A stretch of DNA of 64,000 nucleotides from Granulicoccus phenolivorans DSM 17626 = NBRC 107789 = JCM 15570 (GTDB taxonomy: Bacteria; Actinomycetota; Actinomycetes; Propionibacteriales; Propionibacteriaceae): assembly GCF_000423085.1 (NCBI RefSeq), contig NZ_KE383975.1:63796-127795 (forward strand). Direction: 5' to 3'. The position numbers and the translations under genes were made by a program. Of the stretch, positions 44,198 through 51,945 are shown one piece after another (within the stretch, counting starts at the first letter, position 1; every line of letters starts with the position of its first letter). The notes below the pieces were generated by a model. The model had not been told where the DNA came from. It saw nothing but the letters and a program-made list of their open reading frames with translations, and searched no databases.

Positions 44198-44848
44198 CTA
44201 CTCGGCCGTGGTTTCGGCGGGGGTCGACGTGCTGTGCCGGATGATGGCCGCCAGGTCCTGCAACTCGCCCAGCAGCTGCTGGGAGTTGTGCAGATTGTGC
44301 TGGTAGTCCCGCAGGCAATAGCTCATCACGCTGTGGTGCCAGCGATTGCGGGCCACCGCTGCCTCGTACGCGCGGGTGTCGGCGAACTCGCCGGCCTCGA
44401 ACTTCTCCCGCTGGGACGCCAGGATGCGATCGGTCTGCTCGAGGCTGGCGGCCAATTCGTCGCAGTCCTGGCTGACCTGGCGGATCTGGTCGATCAGGGC
44501 ATCGATGACCAGCTGACTGTCCCCGGCGCGACGGCCCAGCCACAGGCGCAGCAGTACGGAGTTCTTCACCACGGTGGGTTCGGCGCCGGGACCTTCGGCC
44601 CATTCCTTGAGTGCCTGCTCCCCGGCGGGGGTGACGTGATACTTCAGGGTGCGGCGTACCCGGCCCTGTTTCACCTCGCGGGCGGCCACGAAACCCAGGT
44701 CGTCGAGTCGGTTGAGTTCGCGCCGAATGTGGCTCAGGGCCGGGGCCCAGTAGAAGTAGCGGAGGAATTCATGGGCCCGTTCCTGGACCTCGACCGCGGT
44801 GTACTCTTCCTCGCGGGACAGCAGGCCCAACGTGGCGTACGCGGTCAT
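44198..44848 (-). CDS. PadR-family transcriptional regulator
   Basis: 216-residue PadR regulator: winged helix at residues 4-75 (YATLGLLS, LSHIRRELNRLDDLGFV, YHVTPAGEQAL) and a C-terminal all-helical Vir_act_alpha-type dimerisation region of 120 residues. ATG 44848 has no ribosome-binding site, whereas AGGAGG lies 5 nt before an in-frame ATC at 44920 that would add 24 residues, so the true start may be non-canonical. The promoter carries a TTGACA box overlapping AGACTAATGG and CTACTAGT sites also found at two other promoters, suggesting autoregulation. Confidence 0.87.
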   Translation of the reverse strand: MTAYATLGLLSREEEYTAVEVQERAHEFLRYFYWAPALSHIRRELNRLDDLGFVAAREVKQGRVRRTLKYHVTPAGEQALKEWAEGPGAEPTVVKNSVLLRLWLGRRAGDSQLVIDALIDQIRQVSQDCDELAASLEQTDRILASQREKFEAGEFADTRAYEAAVARNRWHHSVMSYCLRDYQHNLHNSQQLLGELQDLAAIIRHSTSTPAETTAE

Positions 44849-44935
44849 CGGAAGGTTCTGCCCGGAGGCGGCGTCGGTCGCGGCCCCGGCGATGCTGGCA
44901 GGTGCGCTGCTGGTAGTGATGGAGTCCTCCTGGGC

Positions 44936-44976
44936 CGATTAGGTTTGAGACTAATGGTGTCAAGCCTACTAGTGTG
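44936..44976 (-). promoter_or_regulatory. padR promoter with putative PadR sites
   Basis: On the minus strand -35 TTGACA lies at 44963-44958 and a weak -10 TAATCG at 44941-44936. AGACTAATGG (44948-44957) and CTACTAGTGTG (44966-44976) flank the -35, matching the AGACTA and CTACTAGT words at 57591 and 60385. Confidence 0.5.
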
Positions 44977-45061
44977 CGTGGGGGCGCGCCAGTTCTCCCG
45001 GGTGCCCGCCCGAGGCGTGGCCAGTGTTGACCGACCGTCTTCCCGAAACGTACCGTGCAGT

Positions 45062-45709
45062 ATGGACTTTTCCGCTGATGTAACCGAGCCCGACGATGCC
45101 CGACCCGGCGAGGACGGCCCGCGGGCCACGGCCGTGATTGCGATCCACCTGCAGCCCGACGTCGTCGAGGGGCCCCGGTACGCCGCCGAGGTGGTCCGTC
45201 GGCAAGTGCTGCCCCGGGCGATCGACTTCCTCGACGCCGTGCGCGAGGCCGGAGTCACCGTAGTCCTGGCCCGCATGGCCTTCCGGCCGGACCGGCAGGA
45301 TCTGATCGCCAACTCACCCCTGTTCGAACGGGTGGCGCGGACCGGGACCTTCGCCGACGGGAGTGCCGGGGCCGACCTGATCGGCGGGCTCACCCGGGAT
45401 CCCCGCGACCTGGTGATCACCCATCAGCGCACCAGTGCCCTGGTCGGTTCGCCGCTGGATCCGATGCTGCGCGCCCGCGGCATCACGACGCTGCTGGTGC
45501 TCGGGGTGGCGACCAACATCTCGGTCGACAGCACCGCACGGTCGGGCGTCGACCTCGGCTACCGGGTCCGCGTGGTGGAGGACCTGTGTGCGGCCGGGGA
45601 TCCCGAAGCGCACGCGGCGTCCTACGCGACGTTGGCGACCCTGGCGGGTGGGACGACCTCGGCCGAAGTCCTGGATCGACTCGGTCGTCGGCCTCGGGGA
45701 ACTCGATAG
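45062..45709 (+). CDS. Isochorismatase-fold protein without canonical catalytic residues
   Basis: 215-residue cysteine-hydrolase-fold protein. The fold signature GVATNISVDSTARSG has Ser154 where catalytic members have Cys. The usual catalytic Asp is replaced by H29 (VIAIHLQ) and the Lys by H121 (VITHQRTSAL). With all three positions altered, amidase activity is unlikely; the protein may bind a ligand or do acid-base chemistry. ATG 45062 lies inside the motif GTGCAGTATGGAC, so the transcript may be leaderless or the real start may be further in, at GTG 45134. Divergent from padR. Confidence 0.75.
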   Translation: MDFSADVTEPDDARPGEDGPRATAVIAIHLQPDVVEGPRYAAEVVRRQVLPRAIDFLDAVREAGVTVVLARMAFRPDRQDLIANSPLFERVARTGTFADGSAGADLIGGLTRDPRDLVITHQRTSALVGSPLDPMLRARGITTLLVLGVATNISVDSTARSGVDLGYRVRVVEDLCAAGDPEAHAASYATLATLAGGTTSAEVLDRLGRRPRGTR

Positions 45710-45782
45710 GGAAGGGTGGTGCCGCGCCCGGGGTCGGACGGCTCCCGGGGTCGAGGCAGCGAAAGGGTTGCGGAAATGAACG

Positions 45783-45805
45783 TGCAGTATGGTATGGTCT
45801 GTACC
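45783..45805 (+). promoter_or_regulatory. Island motif promoter before the maleate-isomerase-type gene
   Basis: TGCAGTATGGTATGGTCTGTACC contains a doubled TATGGT, a good -10, and the word GTGCAGTATGG shared with sites at 37302-37334 (minus strand) and 45050-45066. It lies 32 bp before the ATG and probably drives the 45837-49132 operon. Confidence 0.5.
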
Positions 45806-45836
45806 AAGACAGCATCATCCAGAAACGAGGGTCGCC

Positions 45837-46583
45837 ATGACTCCTGAGAGGTACGCCGAGGAGAGCCACGACGGCTGGCGGGCCCGCTTGGGCGTGGTGG
45901 TGCCGAGCCCCAACACGGTGCTCGAGCCCCTGTACAACAAGCACCTCCCGGATCGGGTCTCGGTGCACTTTGCCCGGATGTTCATCGATGGGGTCGGTCC
46001 GGAGTTCCTCAAGGAGATGGATCGGACCTCGGGGATGCTCGCGGTACGCGATGTGAACTCCTGTGGTGCCGACGTGCTGCTGTACGCCTGCACGGCCTCC
46101 TCGGTGGTCCAACCACCCGGCTATGACGACGACCTGATCCGCCGGATCACCGACCTGACGGGCAAACCGGCCACCACGGTGACCGCCAGCCTGCTGGTCG
46201 CCCTGGCGGCGTACCACGCCTCCAAGGTGGTCATCGTCTCGCCGTACGCCGAGGACGTGGAGCAGGCCGAACGCCGGTTCTTCGAGTCCAACGGAGTACA
46301 GGTGCTGGAGTCCCGGGGGATGGGCATTGTCGAACCTCGCGGCCTCGCCGGACCCGGCGGGGACGTGATCGCGCGGACGGTTCGCGAGGTCTGGGACGCC
46401 CGCGCCGACGCGGTCGTCCTGGGGTGCGCCAACTTCCGCTCCCACGAGGTCATCGACGACCTCGAGGCCGAGCTCGGCGTACCGGTGCTCACCTCGACGC
46501 AGGCGCCGCTGTGGCACTCCCTGCGGTTGGCCGGGATCGAGGACCGGGTCGAAGGCCTGGGAATGCTGTTGCGCGACTTCTGA
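45837..46583 (+). CDS. Maleate isomerase / Asp-Glu racemase family enzyme
   Basis: 248-residue enzyme of the aspartate/glutamate racemase superfamily, closest in layout to maleate cis-trans isomerase and arylmalonate decarboxylase. The paired catalytic cysteines are C85 (LLYACTASS) and C197 (VLGCANFRS). N-terminal LGVVVPSPNTVLEPLY is the usual substrate-loop strand of maleate isomerases. Maleate isomerase converts maleate to fumarate at the end of nicotinate and some aromatic pathways, which would fit ring degradation. First gene of an operon of four or five genes. Confidence 0.87.
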   Translation: MTPERYAEESHDGWRARLGVVVPSPNTVLEPLYNKHLPDRVSVHFARMFIDGVGPEFLKEMDRTSGMLAVRDVNSCGADVLLYACTASSVVQPPGYDDDLIRRITDLTGKPATTVTASLLVALAAYHASKVVIVSPYAEDVEQAERRFFESNGVQVLESRGMGIVEPRGLAGPGGDVIARTVREVWDARADAVVLGCANFRSHEVIDDLEAELGVPVLTSTQAPLWHSLRLAGIEDRVEGLGMLLRDF

Positions 46584-46630
46584 GCCCCTGGCCCGGGTCG
46601 CCCCGTCTTTACAAGTGAAAGGTACAAATC

Positions 46631-47713
46631 GTGTCGGTGTCTGTGGAGAATCAGAGCAATGTCGAGGCGTCGGTGCGGCCGGTGCCGCGACTCGATGAGG
46701 GCGCGGAATTCAAGATCCTGCGCTGCGACGTGGCCCAGTGGGAGGGTGACTGGGACCCCGCCAAGTACGACGCAGGGATCGCCTCGGAGATCCTGCAGAG
46801 CCACGTCGAGGATGCGGTGGAGGCCGAGAAGCTCGGCTTCGACGGCGTGATGACCACCGAGCATCACTTCGACGGGTGGACCCTGATCCCGTCCCCGAAC
46901 GTGTACCTGAGCGCGGTGGCGGCCCGGACCAGCCGGATCCGGCTGGGACAGACCGTTCAGGTGCTGCCCTTCCACAGCCCGTGGCGACTGGCCGAGGAGG
47001 TCGGCATGCTGGACGCGCTCAGCGGGGGCCGGGCCGAGATCGGCGTCGGCAAGGGCAACTTCTCCATCGAGAAGTCGCGCCTGGGGCTGGATGACGCCTC
47101 GACCGCGGCCCGGTTCGGCGAGGGGCTGAAGCTGCTCACCGCCGCCATGTCGGACAGCGACATCACCCACGACGGCGAGTACTACCAGATCACCCAGCCC
47201 TCGACGGTCTACCCGCGGCCCTACCCGGGTCTGCGTCCGTGGGTTGCGGCGCTGAGCCCGAAGTCGATCGCCGCCGCCGGTGCGGGTGGGCACAACCTGA
47301 TGAGCTTCATGGGGTGGGGTTCCCACGAAATCCTGAGCACCTACGTCGAGGCCGGCGAGAAGAACGGCCACGAACTGTCCGGGGCCAACTTCATGACCAA
47401 CGTCTCCATCATTGTGGCGCCGACCGAGGCCGAGGCCAAGGAGACCCAGAGCAAGGCCAAGGAGTCGGCCTGGGAGACCATGATGCGCCGCGGTCTGCCC
47501 AAGGATGAGGCCGAGCGATTCCTGCCGCGCTTCTCCGGTGCGGTGGTCGGCACGCCGCAGCAGGTGGTCGAACAGCTCAGCCACGACGTGGGCATCGCCG
47601 GTGCCCGCCGGCTGAACGTGATCATGCGGCTGCGTTCGATCCCGCGTCAGGCTTCGGAGCAGACCATGCGCATGTTCGCCGCCGAGGTCATGCCGGAGCT
47701 CCGCAAGCTCTGA
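46631..47713 (+). CDS. Luciferase-fold flavin-dependent monooxygenase
   Basis: 360-residue LLM-class monooxygenase. Landmarks are AEKLGFDGVMTTEHHFDGW, LGQTVQVLPFHSPWRLAEEVGMLDALSGGR and VGKGN, typical of the two-component flavin monooxygenases that need a separate reductase. The flavin reductase at 37432-38613 is the obvious partner. Related enzymes cleave N-heterocycles or oxidise ketones, so it may do ring opening (inference). Start is GTG 46631, preceded by AAAGG. Confidence 0.88.
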   Translation: MSVSVENQSNVEASVRPVPRLDEGAEFKILRCDVAQWEGDWDPAKYDAGIASEILQSHVEDAVEAEKLGFDGVMTTEHHFDGWTLIPSPNVYLSAVAARTSRIRLGQTVQVLPFHSPWRLAEEVGMLDALSGGRAEIGVGKGNFSIEKSRLGLDDASTAARFGEGLKLLTAAMSDSDITHDGEYYQITQPSTVYPRPYPGLRPWVAALSPKSIAAAGAGGHNLMSFMGWGSHEILSTYVEAGEKNGHELSGANFMTNVSIIVAPTEAEAKETQSKAKESAWETMMRRGLPKDEAERFLPRFSGAVVGTPQQVVEQLSHDVGIAGARRLNVIMRLRSIPRQASEQTMRMFAAEVMPELRKL

Positions 47714-47726
47714 GCAAGGAGGACAG

Positions 47727-48284
47727 ATGAACCATCCGACACAGGTGGCCCACGTCGTCTACGGCACCCACCGCTTCGAGCAGATGCTCGAGTTCTACAC
47801 GGTGGCCTTCGGTGACGTGGTGCGCATGAACAACGGGCGTCACGCCTTTCTCTCCTTCGATCACGAGCACCACCGGCACGCCCTGGTCAATCTGGGTCCC
47901 GAGCCGGAGTCCGCTGCCCCGGCCGAAGCGGCGGGCGGGTACGCCGCCCGCGGGGGCGTACGCCATGTGGCGTACGCCTGGGCGGATCTGGCCGCGCTCC
48001 TGCAGGTGTACGAACGGCTCCGCGACACCCTGGGCGTGCTACCGGTGAAGGCGGTCAAGCACGGACCCTCGCTGTCGATCTACTACGAGGATCCCGACGG
48101 CAACCGCAGCGAGTTCTACGTGGATGTGATGTCGACCGACGACGCGATCGCCTACATGACCACCGACATCTTCGTCGCGGATCCGGTGGGTGAGGGCTTC
48201 GATCATCAGGACTTCTTCGCCCGGCTGGCCCGCGGTGAGGATGTCGCCGACCGGGCCCTGCGTACGCCGGCGGAGCGGGCATGA
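47727..48284 (+). CDS. VOC-family extradiol dioxygenase-like protein
   Basis: 185-residue vicinal-oxygen-chelate protein with two beta-alpha-beta modules. The 2-His-1-Glu metal site can be read as H9 (VAHVVYG), H80 (GVRHVAYAW) and E129 (GNRSEFYVD), as in type I extradiol dioxygenases, though the protein is shorter than two-domain BphC types. It could cleave a catechol-like ring or act as a ring-modifying lyase. AAGGAGG precedes the ATG; the stop overlaps the hydrolase-fold gene as ATGA. Confidence 0.85.
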   Translation: MNHPTQVAHVVYGTHRFEQMLEFYTVAFGDVVRMNNGRHAFLSFDHEHHRHALVNLGPEPESAAPAEAAGGYAARGGVRHVAYAWADLAALLQVYERLRDTLGVLPVKAVKHGPSLSIYYEDPDGNRSEFYVDVMSTDDAIAYMTTDIFVADPVGEGFDHQDFFARLARGEDVADRALRTPAERA

Positions 48285-49132
48285 GCGCCGAGCTCACCGC
48301 GGCGGCGACCTCGCGCTTCGTGGACGTGAACGGGATCCGGATCCACTACCACGAGGCCGGGGACGGCCCGGTTCTGCTGATGATCCACGGCGGGGCTCCC
48401 GGAGCCTTCGGGTGGGGCAACTTCGGTCAGAACCTGGCCGGGCTGTCCCGCCGGTTCCGGGTCCTCATCGTCGATCTGCCCGGCTACGGGAAGTCCGACA
48501 AACCGACGATCACCGGGGGCAAGAACACCTTCTACGCCTCGGTGTTCACCGACCTGCTGCGGGTCCTGGGGGTGACGAAGGCGCACCTGCTGGGCCTGGC
48601 CACCGGCGGAGCGACGGCCATGAAGATGGCAATCGACAGCCCGGACCTGGTCGATCGGCTGATCCTGGTGAGCAGTTCCGGTGGCCTGCCGCTGTTCACT
48701 CCGACCCCGTCACCGGGGGCCAAGGTGATCGCGAACTACTACCAGGGGGAAGGCCCGTCCCGGGAGAAGATGCGGGCCTACCTGGAGCTGATCGTGTCCA
48801 ACAAGGACCTGATCACCGACGACCTGGTCGAGGAGCGGTACCGGGCCAGCGTGGATCCGGAGTTCCTGGCCGCCTCCCCCGAAGGGAAGGGGCGCCCGCC
48901 CAAGGCGGAACCGATCTGGCGCGATGTCGACCGGATCACCGCGAAGACCCTGTTGATCTGGGGCCGGGACAACGTCGTGCAGGGCTACGACAATGCGCTC
49001 TTCCTGCTGAACCGGATCCCGGACAGTCAGGTCCACATCTACGCGGGAACAGGACTGTGGGTGCCGTTCGAGCGGCAGGCCGAGTTCGAAACCCAGGTAG
49101 AGTCCTTCCTCATCCCACCCTCGGCGGGCTGA
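48281..49132 (+). CDS. Alpha/beta-hydrolase-fold protein lacking catalytic Ser and His
   Basis: 283-residue homologue of meta-cleavage product hydrolases (MhpC/BphD type), next to an extradiol-type gene as in classical meta pathways. The fold is intact: oxyanion HGGAPGAFGWGNF, VDLPGYGKSDKP, and a lid region. But the nucleophile elbow, normally GNSMGG, reads GLATGG with A107 at the Ser position, and the catalytic His of GHW is L259 in GTGLWVPFE. Only the acid (D230 in WGRDN) remains. The frame is clean, so this is not a sequencing frameshift. It may be a binding protein, a cofactor-free catalyst of another kind, or dead. Confidence 0.88.
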   Translation: MSAELTAAATSRFVDVNGIRIHYHEAGDGPVLLMIHGGAPGAFGWGNFGQNLAGLSRRFRVLIVDLPGYGKSDKPTITGGKNTFYASVFTDLLRVLGVTKAHLLGLATGGATAMKMAIDSPDLVDRLILVSSSGGLPLFTPTPSPGAKVIANYYQGEGPSREKMRAYLELIVSNKDLITDDLVEERYRASVDPEFLAASPEGKGRPPKAEPIWRDVDRITAKTLLIWGRDNVVQGYDNALFLLNRIPDSQVHIYAGTGLWVPFERQAEFETQVESFLIPPSAG

Positions 49133-49146
49133 GGGCCGAACGAAGC

Positions 49147-49167
49147 CCCGGGAAGCAGCTTCCCGGG
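49147..49167 (+). terminator. Hairpin terminator after the hydrolase-fold gene
   Basis: CCCGGGAAG / CTTCCCGGG with a CAG loop, 15 bp after the stop. A perfect 12-bp palindrome GTCAGCGCTGAC follows at 49170-49181 and could be an operator for the next gene. Confidence 0.7.
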
Positions 49168-49291
49168 CCGTCAGCGCTGACGTGCGGAATGTGTACAATT
49201 ATCACATTTTGCCCACACTATGGCGCATGGTATGTAACATTGGTGCTGGGCACTCGCCCTGGTTCACACGGAAGTGAAAGAGGTGACCTCC

Positions 49292-50470
49292 ATGGAGCAC
49301 GTGGTGGTGATTGGTGCGGGCCTCGGTGGGTTGCGCACGGCGGAGCAACTGCGCGCGGCGGGCTTCGAGGGACGGATCAGCATGGTGGGCCGGGAACGCC
49401 ACGTTCCCTATGACCGCCCCCCGCTGTCCAAGCATGTGCTCTCCGGCGAGTGGGCCGAGGAGAAGGCCCACCTGAGCGGTCCCGAGGAGTTGCGCGCCCT
49501 GGGCGTGGAGACGTACCTGGGGGACCCCGCGGTGGAACTGACCGAGGGCCGGGTCGTCCTGGCCAGCGGCAAGGTCCTGACCGGGGACGCGGTGGTCGTG
49601 GCCACCGGATCGGATGCCCGCCGACTGCCCGATCAGCCGGCCGGCGTCCATTCCCTGCGGACGCTGGATGACTCGCTCGCCCTGCGCGATGCCCTGAGCG
49701 GGGCCCGGTCCCTGCTGATCGTCGGGGCCGGCTTCATCGGCGGTGAAGTGGCAACCGTGGCGCTCGCCAAGGGCCTCAAGGTCACCGTCCTCGAGGCGCT
49801 GCCGGTGCCGTGCGTACGGGCGGTCGGGGATCAGGTGGGGCAGCTGGTCGGCCGTCTGCTGAGTGAGGGCGGCTGTGATCTCCGGCTCGGGGTGGGCCTC
49901 AAGGGTTTCGTGGACGAGCACACCGTGGAGCTGAGCACCGGTGAGCAGATCACCGCGGATGTGATCCTGGTCGGTGTGGGGGCCCGAGCCGTCCTGGATT
50001 GGGTGCACCTGCCCGGAGTGGACGCGGCCAACGGCCTCGCCTGTGACGAGCGTGGACGCGTACACGGTGCCACCCGGGTGTGGGCCCTGGGCGATGCTGC
50101 CGCCTGGGACGATGAGCACCGCCCCGGCCGACTGCGGACCGAGCACTGGACCAATGCCACCGAGCAGGCGGCGGTGGTCGCCAAGGACATCCTCGGCCTC
50201 GAAGGGCCTCCGCCCGCGCTGCCCTACTTCTGGTCCGATCAGTTCGGGCTGAAGATCCAGGGGCTCGGGCGACTCGATCTCGCCGAGCGGGTGGTGCCGG
50301 TGCGTGGCGAGGGGATGTCCGGCGGGCCGGTGAAAGGCACCGTGGTCGCCTATCTGGACGCCGAGGACCGGTTGGTCGGCGTCGTCGGGTTCGGAGCCGC
50401 CAAGTGGATCCCGCGGTATCGCCCGCTGATCGCGGCTCGAGCTCACATCGAAGACGCCGTCGTGGCGTGA
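49292..50470 (+). CDS. FAD-dependent ferredoxin reductase
   Basis: 392-residue pyridine-nucleotide-disulfide oxidoreductase of the putidaredoxin/rhodocoxin reductase type. The FAD Rossmann motif is VVVIGAGLGGLRTAEQL, the NAD(P)H motif is LLIVGAGFIGGEVA, and the second FAD contact is VWALGDAA. The C-terminal domain has the YFWSDQF segment of this family. It would pass electrons from NAD(P)H to the ferredoxin at 35762 and so to the P450. AGAGGTGA supports ATG 49292. Upstream lies CATGGTATGTAACATTGG, similar to island promoter words. Confidence 0.92.
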   Translation: MEHVVVIGAGLGGLRTAEQLRAAGFEGRISMVGRERHVPYDRPPLSKHVLSGEWAEEKAHLSGPEELRALGVETYLGDPAVELTEGRVVLASGKVLTGDAVVVATGSDARRLPDQPAGVHSLRTLDDSLALRDALSGARSLLIVGAGFIGGEVATVALAKGLKVTVLEALPVPCVRAVGDQVGQLVGRLLSEGGCDLRLGVGLKGFVDEHTVELSTGEQITADVILVGVGARAVLDWVHLPGVDAANGLACDERGRVHGATRVWALGDAAAWDDEHRPGRLRTEHWTNATEQAAVVAKDILGLEGPPPALPYFWSDQFGLKIQGLGRLDLAERVVPVRGEGMSGGPVKGTVVAYLDAEDRLVGVVGFGAAKWIPRYRPLIAARAHIEDAVVA

Positions 50471-50551
50471 AGAACTGCAACAAGTGAAAGCCCATGTGGC
50501 CGCGAGTGGGCGACGCCTGCACCGGGCCGCAGTACTCAATGGAGAGACAAC

Positions 50552-51877
50552 GTGAACGGACAACAAGGAACTCCTCGGATTGCGGTCGTGGGGGCCGGAT
50601 CCGGCGGAATCTGCGCGGCCAAGAACCTGATCGCAGCCGGTGTCGACGTCACCGTGTTCGAGATCGGTTCCAAGATCGGCGGAATGTGGGTCTATGAAAA
50701 TGACTCCGGTCGCAGCTCGGCGTACAGCTCGCTGCGGATCAACTCCGAACAGCGAGTGACCGCCTATCCGGACTACCCTTTCCCCGACGGGACCCCGATC
50801 TACCCGGGCCACGAGCTGGTCGCGGCGTACCTGAAGTCCTACGCCGACCATTTCGGGGTGACCGAGCGGGTGCAGTTCAACTCGGAGGTCACCCGGATCG
50901 AGGACGCCGGCGACGGGAAGTGGCGGATCCGCCTGGCCAATGGCGATGAGTCGGTCTGGGACGGTGTGGTCGTCTCCCCGGGCCACCAGGCCGAGCCGCA
51001 TCATCCGGACTTCCACGAGGACTTCGCCGGCGAATACCTGCACGTGCACCACTACCGCACTCCCGGCTCCTTCGCCGGCAAGCGGGTGCTGGTGGTGGGG
51101 ATGGGCAACAGCGCCCTCGATGTCGGTGCCGACCTGGCCAAGGTCGCCAAGTCGGTGGAGCTGGTCGCGCGGTCGCCAGTGCTGATCCTGCCCCGCGACA
51201 TCTTCGGTCGCCCCCTGCCGCGAATCCTGCGCAAGGTCGAGCGGCCCTGGATGCCCTGGGAGATGAAGCGCCGGATCCGGGTCGGCCTCAGTGCCATCGC
51301 GTACGGGTCGATGGAGAGCTACGGCCTCAAGACTCCCAAGACCCGAACCCACGGCACCATGCAGCCGGCCATCCTGGACTTCGTCGCCGACGGCCGGGTG
51401 TCCTTCCGGCCGGGGATCAAATCCGTCGACGGCCAGAAGGTGGCGTTCGAGGACGGCGGTTGTGGCGAATACGACGTGATGATCGCCGCGACCGGGTACG
51501 AGGTGGATCTGCCGTTCCTGCCCGAGGACGTGGTTCGGGTGCAGAACCGGAAGCCGGATCTCTACCTGCGGATGTTCGCCCCCGAGCATCCCGGGCTCTA
51601 CTTCGTCGGCTACTTCAACAACGCGGCCGGCTCCAACATCTCGCTGATGGACCTGCAGGGTCGGGCCCTGGCGAAGCTGGTCGCCGGGGAGGCGACGCTG
51701 CCGTCACCCAGTGAGATGCGCGAGGCGATCGAGGCCGAGGTGGAGGATCAGAAGCGGCTGTTCCCGGATCGCTCGCGGTACGGCCTGGAACTCGACCCGG
51801 TCCCGTATCGGGAGGCGATCGAGGCGTTCATGACCGGGACCGCCGACGATCTCTCCAAGCGGCGCATCTTCCGCTGA
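50552..51877 (+). CDS. Flavin-containing monooxygenase (FMO type)
   Basis: 441-residue class B flavoprotein monooxygenase. FAD motif GAGSGG is near the N-terminus (IAVVGAGSGGICAAKNL), the FMO/BVMO-type signature is FAGEYLHVHHYRTP and the NADPH motif is VVGMGNSALDVGADLA. Such enzymes oxygenate soft N or S atoms or ketones. GTG 50552 is preceded by GGAG. It follows the ferredoxin reductase by 81 bp and ends at a strong hairpin, so both may be co-transcribed. Confidence 0.9.
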   Translation: MNGQQGTPRIAVVGAGSGGICAAKNLIAAGVDVTVFEIGSKIGGMWVYENDSGRSSAYSSLRINSEQRVTAYPDYPFPDGTPIYPGHELVAAYLKSYADHFGVTERVQFNSEVTRIEDAGDGKWRIRLANGDESVWDGVVVSPGHQAEPHHPDFHEDFAGEYLHVHHYRTPGSFAGKRVLVVGMGNSALDVGADLAKVAKSVELVARSPVLILPRDIFGRPLPRILRKVERPWMPWEMKRRIRVGLSAIAYGSMESYGLKTPKTRTHGTMQPAILDFVADGRVSFRPGIKSVDGQKVAFEDGGCGEYDVMIAATGYEVDLPFLPEDVVRVQNRKPDLYLRMFAPEHPGLYFVGYFNNAAGSNISLMDLQGRALAKLVAGEATLPSPSEMREAIEAEVEDQKRLFPDRSRYGLELDPVPYREAIEAFMTGTADDLSKRRIFR

Positions 51878-51889
51878 GATTCCGGACGA

Positions 51890-51924
51890 GCACTGCCCGG
51901 CCCCGTTCGGGGGCCGGGCAGTGC
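51890..51924. terminator. Strong bidirectional hairpin terminator
   Basis: Perfect 15-bp stem GCACTGCCCGGCCCC / GGGGCCGGGCAGTGC with a 5-nt loop between the convergent FMO and alcohol dehydrogenase genes. Confidence 0.87.
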
Positions 51925-51945
51925 GTGCGTCCGCGGGAAGCCGAC

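Noticed and set aside
48281-49132. Ordinary meta-cleavage product hydrolase
   Set aside because: The nucleophile Ser and catalytic His are replaced by Ala and Leu in an otherwise clean frame.
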